A DNA stretch of 64,000 nucleotides, taken from NCBI GenBank assembly GCA_033439765.1, contig JAULSN010000003.1, positions 5,704,001-5,768,000 on the forward strand, given 5' to 3'. A model generated the notes under the pieces. The model did no database searches and was not told the origin of the DNA. It saw only the letters and a list, made by a program, of their open reading frames with translations. The position numbers and the translations under genes were made by a program. This DNA is from Lasiosphaeria ovina. Lineage: Eukaryota > Ascomycota > Sordariomycetes > Sordariales > Lasiosphaeriaceae. Within the stretch, counting starts at the first letter, position 1. Every line of letters begins with the position of its first letter. Of this stretch, positions 10,265-20,692 are shown in pieces.

Positions 10265-12408
10265 CCGCCCCCTGTGGTCAAAAACTCCAGCCAGCTGCGC
10301 CCGCGGCGCCAGCGACGGCTCGGGTCGACGCTGCCCAGCCCGCTCATCGTGCGCGAGGACGGCGGCGCCGTGTGCCCCGAGAACCGCACCATGATGCAGG
10401 GGTTCGAGTGGTACCTGCCGGCCGACTTTGCGCACTGGCGGCGGCTGGCCGGGGCGGTGCCGTCGCTGGCGGCGCTGGGCGTGACCGCGCTGTGGATCCC
10501 GCCGGCGTGCAAGGCGGCGTGGCCGCGCGGAAACGGCTACGACGTCTACGACTTGTTCGACCTGGGCGAGTTCGACCAGAAGGGCGCCCGCAACACCAAA
10601 TGGGGCCACAAGGCCGAGCTGCAGCACCTCGTCGAGGTGGCAGCCGCCCACGGCATCGCTGTCCTCTTCGACGCCGTCCTCAACCACAAGGCCGCCGCCG
10701 ACTTCAGCGAGTCCGCGCTCGCCACTCGCATCGACCCCGAGGACCGCACCCGTCCCCTGCCGCCTCCCGCTGGCGGCGCCGACGAACCCTATGAGATCGA
10801 GGCCTGGACCGGCTACACCTTTCCCGGCCGCGGCGACACGTACAGTCCGCTCAAGTGGCGCAAGGAGCACTTTACCGGCATCGACTACGACAGCAAGCGG
10901 GGCGAGAAGGGCGTCTGGAGGTTTGCCGGCAAGCAGTGGGCGCCCGACGTCGACGAGGAGCTGGGCAACTACGACTATCTGTCCGTGTCTTCTCCCGTCC
11001 TTCACCCCCTTTTCCTCCATAAGCTGGCACAACTGTGACTTACTGGCCCTGCAATGCACACAGAATGTTCGCCGACATCGACCACCGACACCCGGCGGTG
11101 CGGCGCGACCTGTTCCACTGGGCGGCGTGGCTGGCGGGCCAGATGGGGGGGCGGCTGGGCGGGCTGCGGCTCGACGCCATCAAGCACTACAGCTTCGAGT
11201 TTGTGCGCGACTTTTTGGCGCACATTGACGCGCGCGTCGACCGCCGCTGGTTCGTTGTTGGCGAGTACTGGCGCGAGGACTCCGAGTTTCTGGCCCGCTA
11301 TGTCGAGTTCATGGGCCACCGCCTGTCGCTGTTCGACGTGCAGCTCGTCACCAACTTCAGCAGGGTCTCGCTGCTTGGGGAGAAGGGCGACCTGAGGACT
11401 GTCTTTGATGATGCGCTCGTTGTATGGAAGCCGGATAATGCTGTGGTGCGTTGCGTTCTTCTGTTGAGGCCTGACTTGAAAGGGGCTTTGGCAGTGTTGT
11501 TGGATGTTGGCTGACGTTGCGTGCTGCAGACCTTTGTCGTCAACCATGATACGGTGAGTGAGCCCAAATCTAACGAATCCAAACCCAACTGATTTATCTC
11601 TGGTAGCAACTTGGACAATCTCTAGAGGTACAGCCCTGCTCTCTCACCCCGGATTCACAGCGCCGCTAACCACCCCCAGACGCCCGTGGCCCCCTTCTTC
11701 ATCCCCCTCGCATACGCGCTGATCCTGCTCCGCGCCAACACGGGACTGCCGTGCGTCTTCTGGTCGGACCTGTACGGATCCTTCGGGCAGCACCCAGCGC
11801 CGGACCACGGCAACTTCGTGCCGCCGACGACGGGCGGCGCGCTGCTGCCGCGGCTCATGCTGGCGCGGCGGCTGTGGGCGTACGGGACGCAGGTCGACTA
11901 CTTCTTCGACGGCGACAGCGGCGGCGACCCGCACTGTGTCGGCTTCACGCGCTTCGGCCACCCGTCGCGCTCCGCCGGCCACGGCCTCGCCGTCGTCATG
12001 ACCAACAGCTGGGAACACGCCGCCAAGCGCATGTGCGTCGGCTCCCGCCACGCCGGCGAGGTCTGGACCGACGTGCTGCGCCGCTGCCCCGGCCATGTTG
12101 TTATCGATCCTCGTGGTTGGGGCGTGTTCCCCACGGCGTCGAGGAGCGTGTCGGTCTGGGTGAACCGCGCGGCCGAGGGCAGGGAGTTTGTCGACTCTTT
12201 TGTTTTGTGAGCTCCACTCTGATTCCCCTTTATTGTACGCAGAGGGCTAACCTTGTTTCTTTCTGTCAGTGACTACGACATTTTTGGATTCCACAAGCAA
12301 AAGGCGGAACAGGACTCGAAAGTCAAGATAGCCAGTGAATCTGGGCTGGAACCGGGGTTCAAGGTCATGGGAATTGCAGTCGAACACGTGGAGAAAAACA
12401 TTGGATAA
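10130..12408 (+). CDS. GH13 alpha-amylase, intracellular type
   Basis: Six exons (10130-10980, 11064-11445, 11530-11553, 11607-11627, 11680-12206, 12270-12408) give 647 residues. It hydrolyses alpha-1,4-glucan. All four GH13 conserved regions are present: 'DAVLNH' (about residue 181), 'GLRLDAIKHY' (nucleophile Asp), 'VGEYW' (acid/base Glu) and 'FVVNHDTQ' (transition-state Asp). There is no signal peptide, and the layout resembles the bacterial/plant-like GH13_5 amylases that fungi keep in the cytosol, sometimes linked to cell-wall alpha-glucan metabolism. Exons 3 and 4 are only 24 and 21 nt and lie on the fourth conserved region, so mis-splicing would remove a catalytic residue. The N-terminus has a 17-residue poly-alanine tract from a GCA repeat. 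The start is the first in-frame ATG. Confidence 0.9.
10214..10264 (+). repeat. GCA trinucleotide microsatellite (about 17 units)
   Basis: Perfect GCA repeat in the first exon of the amylase gene, read in frame as poly-alanine. Likely length-variable between strains. It lies in the disordered N-terminal extension, before the catalytic domain. Confidence 0.9.
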
Positions 12409-12474
12409 AAGGAACGTCTGAAAATTTTGATATTTGCATGTGATCATAAATTTAAGACTCTCGACTTTGACATT

Positions 12475-13491
12475 TCACTCCTCGCCTTGTGTATTGGTGC
12501 GCTGTAAAAGCAATGTCAGGCGCTCGTCCGTTTCGTACCCCTTCAATGCCCCCTCACGCCACTCCTCCCAGACCTGCCCAGCCCCAAATACTCCTAGTAT
12601 GGCGTTCGCAAGCGGTAATGCGTACGACCATTTTGGCTCCAGCGCGAGTCCCCAGAAGAAACGCCGCACCTTTTCGTCCGCCATGCATTTCGCCAGCTCC
12701 GGAGCGCCCCGTTCTTCCAGCGCGGCCGCGATTGCGACGTCGTCTTCGCTCAGCGACACCCTGCCACGACACAGCGAGCTCATGCTCGCAGTCACAAGCG
12801 ACGCCCCAAACGCCTCATACCGGGGCACGACGCGCGCCATCTGCCAGTCGATAACGCCCGTGACGTTGAGGTTCTCGTCGACCAGCAGGTGGTCGCCCTT
12901 GTCGTCGACGTGCTTGAGGAAGAACTCCTGCGGGCCTGCATCGCGCTCGGCCAGCTGCCACGCGTTGTCCTTCAGGAACTGGTACACGAGGTACGCATCG
13001 ACGGGGTAGGTAGCGTACAGCTGACCGTCAGCGATAAGCGCGAGATGCTGCTCGGCAAAGGCCGTGTAGTAGGCGATTGCAGTCTCGAATGGGCCCTCGG
13101 GGCTGAGCACGAGGAACCTGTCGCTCGCCGTGGCCGATACCTCGACGCGAGATTCTTGCGCGAGGAACAGGGATCCGGCCTTGGGGAAGGGGTGCTTCGC
13201 AAGCTCGGCGAGAATGTCTGCAACGGACTTCCACACTTTCGCCCTCTCTTGCGCTGTCGCATTGTCGCCAGATGCGCCGAACCCGGTCCATGGCTCGCCC
13301 GGCAGCTCTTCCATGAGAATGAAGCCGACGCCGACGCCGTGGTCCGTCCCGCCACGCACACCGTATGCGAATACGCGCGGAGCAGGCACGGCAGTGGTCT
13401 CGAGGAACTTCAGCGTCGCGTACTCGCTGCGTATCAGGTACGCCACGAACTCGTCGGGCAGGCTGAGGCCCTTTGCCCGCTGTCTCCACAC
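12475..13491 (-). CDS. aminoglycoside-phosphotransferase-like protein, N-terminus missing
   Basis: Single exon of 338 residues from the first ATG at 13491. It carries the APH/choline-kinase-like fold of fungal kinases of unknown substrate: 'SEYATLKFLETTAVPAPRVF' (ATP-binding lobe helix), 'GVGFILMEELPGEPW' (hinge), then 'HLLVDENLNVTGVIDWQMA'. The last contains the D-x-D-like 'VIDW' metal-binding motif. The usual catalytic 'HxDxxxxN' reads 'DKGDHLLVDENL', with His displaced. The reading begins abruptly at 'MWRQRAKGLSLPDEFVAYL', so the first strands of the N-lobe and the P-loop are absent. There is no room upstream because a NACHT reading frame on the other strand begins immediately. Either an upstream exon overlaps that gene or the gene is truncated. 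Confidence 0.7.
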   Translation of the reverse strand: MWRQRAKGLSLPDEFVAYLIRSEYATLKFLETTAVPAPRVFAYGVRGGTDHGVGVGFILMEELPGEPWTGFGASGDNATAQERAKVWKSVADILAELAKHPFPKAGSLFLAQESRVEVSATASDRFLVLSPEGPFETAIAYYTAFAEQHLALIADGQLYATYPVDAYLVYQFLKDNAWQLAERDAGPQEFFLKHVDDKGDHLLVDENLNVTGVIDWQMARVVPRYEAFGASLVTASMSSLCRGRVSLSEDDVAIAAALEERGAPELAKCMADEKVRRFFWGLALEPKWSYALPLANAILGVFGAGQVWEEWREGALKGYETDERLTLLLQRTNTQGEE

Positions 13492-13499
13492 CCAGGTCT

Positions 13500-16400
13500 A
13501 TCCCTGAGTGTTCATCCACCATCCCACAGTCTACGGCCATCGCTTCGGCTGCACCCGGAGTTGCGGGATCCCCTGCCTCCAACGTCCCCAGCAAGCCCTC
13601 TAAAACCCCCCCGAGGTCGCTTTGGGACGCAGCATACAAAAAAGTCCGAGAGACGGACAGCGAATTAGTGGAGGCTTTTGAGCTTGTACTGCTTCGCGTC
13701 GACCTTAAGGATGACTCTGTGGGGTTGAAGCCCGAGGTCATATTGAGCAATGACCAAAACAGAAGCCATCTCCTACAAACCGTAGTCCAACATGGGCTCG
13801 AAAGAACCAAGAAATGGGCAAAGGGGATGGAAAGAGTGGACACCGTGTCGGCCGTTCTACAGGCTGTCGGCGACATCATCCAGAGCACCCTCTCCGCGGC
13901 AGTTCCTCAGGCTGGGGCAGCGTGGATGGGCATTTCGATCTTGCTGAAGGGCCTTTCCAATGCCGCTGGGCAGTCCGGGGCGAACCGTGAGGGTATTTTT
14001 TACGTCGGGTCGCGGGCTCGGTGGTACCGCCAACTGTTTTCCATCAGCGACAGCCAGGCAGGCGGCGAACTCGACGAACTTCGGCAAACCCTGGAAGACA
14101 TGACAATTGATCTGTTCGCCATGATCTTCACATACCAGATGAGCAGCGTCGGCGACTACTTTCGAAACCAACTTTCTGTACAATACATTCGGTGCTAGAG
14201 ACTGGGCTGGGGACCTCGGCGCCATCAAAAACTGTGAGGAAGGTGTGCGCAGGTGTCTGAAGCAGTATGACACGAAGGCGGAGATCAAACATCTCGCTGA
14301 CTTGGCGAGGACGGCTCAGAGCCTCGAGACTGGGGTGACGAAGCAGCTCGCTGAACTCAGCGAGGTGAGGCGGGTCCAGGTCGAAGCACTGGCAGCGCAA
14401 AAATCAGAAGCCGAAAAAAAGAAATTGGATGACGCCTACAAGCTGATTGGCAAGTTCAAGGTCGCCGGTTTGTCATACGACGAGTTCATGGATCGAAACC
14501 CAGATCCGGCAGAGGGAACATGTGGCTGGTTTCTAAAAGACGACCGAGTCCTTAGCTGGGAGAGGGGAGAAATGAAACTCCTATTGATCAAGGCCACGCC
14601 CGGCCAGGGGAAGTCGGTACTGGCGCGATCACTCGTGAAGAAGTGGCGTGGTAACAGCGAGGTGACTGTCTGCCACTTCTTCTTCAAAGACACCAATGAG
14701 ATCCAGAAGAAGGCCGACATGGCCTTGTGCGCTATCCTGCATCAGGTCCTCGCTAAACATCCGCCACTCGCCTTGGAAGTGAAGAACAAAATCAACGAGG
14801 GAGGCGAAGGCCTGACGGGCTCCGTGACGGTGCTTTGGGAACTCCTTGAAGCTGTCACGTCGCGTGCTAAGAAACCTATCATATGTATCTTTGACGCCCT
14901 CGACGAGTGCGATGACGAGCAACGGCGCATACTTCTTGACAATCTTTCGGCCTTCTGCAATGCTGGAGAAGAAAAAAAACCCAACCAGAAGATCCTAGTC
15001 ACGACGCGGCCAATCGACCGGATTATCAAGAAATTTGTCAATGTACCCAGTGTTGGGCTCGATCCGAATGATAATCCTGCCGTCCTGGCCTCCGAGATTG
15101 AGATTGTCATCAAATGGAGAGTCAGTGACATGGCCAAGGAAAGAGGATGGAGCAGCGAGCTTAGCGTTCGCATTGAGAAGTTGCTGAGGGGGACGGGCAC
15201 ACCGCAATACACGTACCTATGGCTACGACTCATTTTTGAGCTTCTTGACAAGGAGTCCGCGCTCCCTGACGAGGATTGGCTCACGCTAGTCACAGAACTT
15301 CCCCCAACAGTCAACGGCGCGTACGAGAAGCTTCTCAGCAATGTAGACCCAAAGAAGAAGCCAAGCCCTACGTCAGAGAGTTATTGGCTATCATGATCTG
15401 CGCCGCCACGCCCTTGACTGTCAGAGAGATAAATATAGTGCTGAGAGTAGCTTCCGGAACCATGACCCCAAGCATGATGTACATCGACAGCGATGCCGTG
15501 TTTCGGACATGGACCAACACCAACTGCGGATTTTTCGTCCAGATCTATGAGGACAAAGTTCAGTTCATCCACCAAACTGCCAAAGAGTTTTTGACAGGAC
15601 CGAAGCCAGACAGAGGCTCAAAAATATCAGAATGGCAAGGCTCGCTTGAGGTGGAAGTGGCGCACCAGAGGATGAGAGACGTGTGCGGGTGGTACCTTGC
15701 CGAAAAGACGCGACGGTGGAGAGACGAGAACATTGTCGTTTCTTACGATACTAATATCGGGACCTCCAAATTTGAGGATACGGAGCCCTCCGATTCATTT
15801 GTCCCTTATGCCATAAGATATCGAGAGCTGCACAATGATTTATCCAGATCTGCCAAACTCGAACAATTCCGACACGAAATCGTCTTCGACATAACCCCCA
15901 ACTCGCCAGCGTCAACAGGCCCTCCTTTGGCATCTTGCGTATTCTTTAAAAGGCACAATGTTTATACCGAGCCTCTCCAATTTTACGCACATGAATTTGT
16001 AAATGACTGTCTCGAAACGCTACAACAAGCCTATAAAATCCAAGGCCCAGATATAATTCGAACCGATGTCTTAGAGCTACTCGAGAAGCAGTCCCGCCTT
16101 GGAGACAAGCCTCAAGCTTTGGAAAATCCGCCAAACGAGAGCTCGGGATACCCGATGCAACCGCAGGAAATTGTTTTTCGACTGCAGAGCCTACTTTTCC
16201 ACGCTGGCGACCCCGGAAATGGGGTCAAAATCCGAACCCCGAAGATATACTACACACGTAGCGGACTTACCTATCACTGTGTTGTCACTGAACATTTTGA
16301 GGGGGAGAAATTGACCGACATGGCACCGATGCTCAGCCAAAACAAAGAGAAGCATGATGGGTTAATTAAGCAGGTATTAGAGGCATTTGGGCTCCTCCTG

Positions 16401-17057
16401 ACTTTGCCGTCTATGGATCTGATGAGTTCAGGGGAGTTTCTTAATATGATGCCAAGCCAGGATATCTCAGAAGATCAAGAACGGAACTGGTCAAGCTGGC
16501 GCAGAACTGAATACTCTTTCTGGACTGCCATCGATTGGTTCAACCGCCGTCATATTGCCAGACATATCTCGAAATATACCTACACTGTAGGTAATTCAAC
16601 ATATCCGGGAAACCTACTACACTGCAGATGCCCCTATTATCTGCCTACCCCATGTGGTGCGGTAAAAACCTTACCTAGCCTACAACTAACCTTTTAATAG
16701 TTCTTGTCAAATCCCTGGTTGTTCTGGATAAAACACCAGTTTACACAAACGAAGCAGGAAATGCCACTACCACTTGGCTACGAGTTTGATAGCATATTTG
16801 ACGGTGAAAGGACGTATTTCTACATGGCCAACCCTGATTTCGTGGTTTTGCCTGACGGAACGCTCGGCCTGGTCAACTTTCGGACGGCTGGGTTCTTTCC
16901 GGCGTCTCTTGTGATTATAGATCTCGAATGAAACGGCCTGAAACTTCTAGGGCACCCCGGCCTAGCTTCTGAAGTCAGGAGTCTAACTCCTATTGAAGTG
17001 GATGAAAGGAGAGTGGAAGCCCTCAAATGTGCAACTGGTGGAGTCTCGGGGGTTTGA
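13500..17057 (+). pseudogene. broken NACHT (NLR-type) gene with kinase-like C-terminus
   Basis: Reading frames of one STAND-type NTPase are broken by two frameshifts. The frame from about 13500 (no ATG) holds the fungal NACHT N-terminal domain ('SLWDAAYKKVRETDSELVEA'). The frame shifts near 14180-14200; the next piece carries Walker A 'ATPGQGKSVLARSL' and Walker B 'IICIFDALDECD'. It shifts again at about 15350-15365, then continues through the winged-helix region ('QFIHQTAKEFLTG'). A 114-nt intron (16587-16700, CTAAC branch site) joins the last exon, which ends at TGA 16929-16931. The same frame stays open to 17057, so that stop may also be a lesion. After the NACHT part, 'IRTPKIYYTRSGL', 'HCVVTEHFEGEKL' and 'VVLPDGTLGLVNFRTAGFFP' resemble a degenerate APH/kinase-like domain. 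Such proteins act as cytosolic non-self sensors. Confidence 0.7.
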
Positions 17058-17436
17058 TATTATCCAACCCGGGGAAATGCGGAGAATGATTAGAAGACGA
17101 ACGGCTGGAAATGGAAAATTTGAGGTGGAGTGACTAACCGATTTCAAGGGGGTTGCAATTTTAGTTGTAATTCGTGGTTAGAATAAACCAAGCATTGCTT
17201 ATTTCTATCGTTACTTAACCCAACTGAGGCTCACTCTGCAAAGAAGCGACACACAAAGAACAACAATTGCCGAATATCATGAAATAAAAGTCAATATCTG
17301 ATCAGTGGCATTTTATTTACTCACGTCCTAACTCAGTAAATCTTAATTAATTATCCAACCTGATTAAAGAAAACCTGCAAAGCGAGACCCCATTTCTTGT
17401 CACCCACCCAATCTCAGTTTCCCAACTTTCATGCTC
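17058..17436. other. intergenic, nothing recognised
   Basis: AT-rich spacer between the NACHT pseudogene and the convergent deaminase gene; no further signal. Confidence 0.5.
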
Positions 17437-19337
17437 TCACAACTCGGAGCCGCCTTCCTCGCCGTCACTCGTCGGGTCCGACTCGTCGTCATTGCTACCC
17501 GTGCCCTGGGTCGCCGCGTCCCAGCCCTCATCCTCATCCTCATCCTGATCAAATGAGTCTCCCTCCTCTGACTCGCTGCCAAGATCCCTCACAGACTGCA
17601 CATCAAGCTGGCCCATCTTCGACGCGAGGTCGTCAAAGACATCGTCGTCTTCGCGTTCATCGCTTCTACCGCGACCTGGCACAGGGGTAGCCGCCTGCGA
17701 CATGCGGGTGGCGGGGCGCACCACAGAGCCCGCCGTGGACAGCGTGCTGACGAAGGGGTTGGTGGCCGTGTCGCCCGAGTCGCTGTGGCGCCACGGCGCC
17801 GCCATGGTCTGGATCGAGTCGAACGTCACCTGCCGGATGCCGATGATCATCTGCTCGACGATCTTGTCGCGCCGCGCTGCGGCCGAGGGCCCGTCTGACT
17901 TGTACACGTCAGGGGTGCGCCTAGGCGAGGTGGAGTTAGGATTACCTCCTTAAGTACAGGGCGATGTGATCAGTATCGAGGTAGGTGGTTGCTTACCAGT
18001 TGGGATACAGGTTGTGGTGCGTCGCCCGCACGGTGACGCGGGCCGGGTGCGCCCCGAAATACAGATGGCAGAGCTGGCACGTTGGCTTGCTACAGCCAAT
18101 GTAGCGGCCGAACCTACCTTCGTTGTAGAACGGCACGGGCTCTTCGCGGCTGTCGCGGAGGATGGCGTCGAGGAGATGGACTTCGGCATGCACCCTGAGC
18201 TTTGTGGCCTTCTCTGTGGCCTCCTTGATGTTCTTGTCGAGTCCCATGGCCTGCAGCTTCTCGGCGTTGAGGCGATGGCGTTCGATCTGGGCTTTGTCGT
18301 TTGTCATCTTCCCGATGATGACGTTTGCCTGGACGTTGATGTTCGGAGCCTCGGTCTCGGCGGCCGAGGGGACGGGGATGACGGTGAAGTCGGAAAACAG
18401 CCGGGGTAGTTGGAGGCGGACCGAGATCAGGACCTTGACTGCCACGTTGTATGACTGGAGACGGCCGATTGGGTGGCGAAGTTTGGCCCATGGACTGTCC
18501 CTGTTGGCCGTGTCGTCTTCGCTGACACTCAGTCTAGAACGCATATACCGATCGAGCGGACGATAGCGCTCGCGCAGAGCTTCGAGGAGCCTCTGGCTGT
18601 GATCGACAACTGGACGCATTTCAGCTTGCATTCGAGATTGTCTCTAGCATGCACGTCTTACTAACATTCGGGGTACTCTTCAGATTGTCGCACCAACGCA
18701 GACAGCTGCTCAACGACTCTGAGGTCCTGCGAGACAGAAGCGCCTGTTCATGTATCTATGGTAAGCGAATGTTTGGCTACGGTTAGTACACTAGGGGGCG
18801 CGAAACATGTTACTTACCATCGCTGGATTCGTCTGCATCAGAGCTTTTGATGCAAAGCCCAATATATTTGCCGATCTCCGTCATGTAGTACGTGATCCGG
18901 GGCCGATTGAAGCGGATGACCCTTCGCCGAATTTCCTTGAAGATTGCCGAGTTGTGGTCGGCGGTCCTCACATCCTCGTCTGGGGTAAGATTCAAGGTCT
19001 CAAGTATGCCTTCAACATAAGAGGCAGTATTGCGAAGAATCCCAGATGATCCTTGATTCATGGTGAAATGGTACTCGATGGAGCCCGGCTGGAGCACGGC
19101 AAAGGCTGTGACAGTCTTGCCGCCACGTCTGAAGGAGCAGATTTGCGCCAGCTTGTTGACGAAGCAGAAATAGGTATCCTTGAAAGATTTGCCGTCCGTT
19201 GTGTCGAGGTCTGGTGCCGTCGTATTCCCTTGAGAAATAAGCGTCTTCCTGAGGCCTGCTTGAATGCGAATGGGCCCGTATAGTCGCTTGATCCGCCCAG
19301 CGTTCAGAGGAACGATATCAGAGGAATTCGGAGCCAT
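17437..19337 (-). CDS. OTT_1508-like nucleic-acid deaminase
   Basis: Four exons on the minus strand (19337-18818, 18743-18666, 18609-17997, 17920-17437) total 564 residues; introns are 74, 56 and 76 nt. The zinc-binding deaminase signature is split as usual: 'RVHAEVHLLD' near residue 340 (H-A-E, catalytic Glu) and 'GCSKPTCQLCHLYF' near 374 (C-x2-C). This matches the OTT_1508-like family of predicted nucleic-acid deaminases, expanded in fungi and discussed as RNA/DNA editors or immunity-type enzymes. An N-terminal region of about 200 residues is also shared by fungal members as far as I recall. The tail is strongly acidic ('GWDAATQGTGSNDDESDP'). The second intron (56 nt, GTTAGT donor) is the least certain; other junctions give short or stop-containing introns. 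Start chosen at the first ATG, 'MAPNSSDIVPLN'. Confidence 0.75.
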
Positions 19338-20692
19338 CTCGGAGTTTGGAGGGGTGGGATAAAGCCGAATGAAGAGGCAAGATGGAACTGGTGATGTTTC
19401 TTCCAGATGAGATGATTGCGGAGATGTTGCGGAGATGTTCAAGTGATGAGTGAGATTTTCCCTTGGGGTGAGGAATAAACAATATGACGAGAAGATGGAA
19501 ACTGTTTCGGCATATATATAATAATGTTGCCGGTCATCTCGTGTCAGGCATGCTTGAGCCAGAGGATCCGGCCCAAAGCTGCCGATGCGATTCTTTGCTG
19601 TTCCATGCCAACGTGCTGTTTTGCTGCCGGAGGCTCACAGAATTCCTGCCTCAAATGCAACCTGGGGTAACGCAACCAGAGGCCGTAGGGAGGCGTACGA
19701 GGCGTCCAGCGCAAAAGCGCGACAAGGCTCTTACGCCATTCCAATCGAGCCCCTAAGGTTATCCGGTTTGCGAACCGGTTTGCAGGAAGAAAAAAAGATA
19801 GGACACCGCCAGATTAAATCATGTTGCTCATTTTTCGGTCAAGTCTAAGCCCAACAGGCTGCCCAGCTCCAGTCGCCAATAACAGTCCCTTAAACACCGG
19901 ACCGTCGTGACCATCAGTTCCTTGATTGGCCCGCTCCGGCCAATAGGGCGGCCGCCTTAAAATCCTGCCTCAGCTTTCCGGTCTCGTCATGCACAGTCGG
20001 CAGGCCTCACCACGGAAGGCCTCGCCATGGTAGGCCTCACACGTGGACGTAGGCCTCTGTGCAGCCGCTCCCAGGCTTACAGGCTGAGCCCCCTCAACGG
20101 TGTTGGCCTGCTACGAGCGCCAGAGGTCCATGGCCTCCCATGAATGACGATGGCCTGTCTCTGGCCTCTGCAGCGCAAACACAGCGGCTTCGGCGAGACA
20201 AAATGGGCTAGTATTTGAACCAAGAACTTTGCCCCCAGATTGAGTGCTCGTCTTCTCCACCTGCTAAGGGCTCGTGCTTAGGAACCGCCTTCTAGCCCCC
20301 TTTGGCCTCTTGCTGGTTGCACGGCGCCGACTGTAGAACCAACCTGCTCGGCACCTCTGGGTCCAACACACCGCACACCCTGTGGATACCCGACAGTTCC
20401 CTTGCCGTCGCCATCTGTCACCAGATCCTGTCACCTTGGGCCTCCATACAGCGACTTGCCCTTGTCAGGGTGTCTCGCGAGAAGGATTCGCCGTACAATG
20501 TGCAGTACCTTGTAAGTGCTCCCCACCCCGCCGCCGGCTGCCATTCATCCGACCAAAGAGAGCAATTTGTGACCTTGCCACCCCAGCTTTCCAAGGGAGC
20601 AGCTAGAGTTTGATCTCGGATTTCGACAGGAGCTAGATCTTGGTCTCGGGTGCTTCTGGGGAGTTGCCGACCCAACGGCGTACATCGATACC
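19338..20692. other. intergenic with GGCCTC-rich segment
   Basis: Between divergent deaminase and zinc-finger genes. No coding region is supported. A cluster of GGCCT motifs lies at 20003-20168. Confidence 0.5.
20003..20168 (+). repeat. cluster of GGCCTC/GGCCTG short motifs
   Basis: At least eight copies of GGCCT followed by C or G occur within about 166 bp, several as AGGCCTC, spaced unevenly. The spacing is too irregular for a simple tandem repeat. It could be a binding-site cluster ahead of the zinc-finger gene or a degraded minisatellite. Confidence 0.5.

Noticed and set aside
14149..14198. Splicing to repair the first NACHT frameshift
   Set aside because: A 50-nt intron ending at the TAG 14196-14198 leads into a stop in the next exon, and a 21-nt intron is too short, so a frameshift is the better reading.
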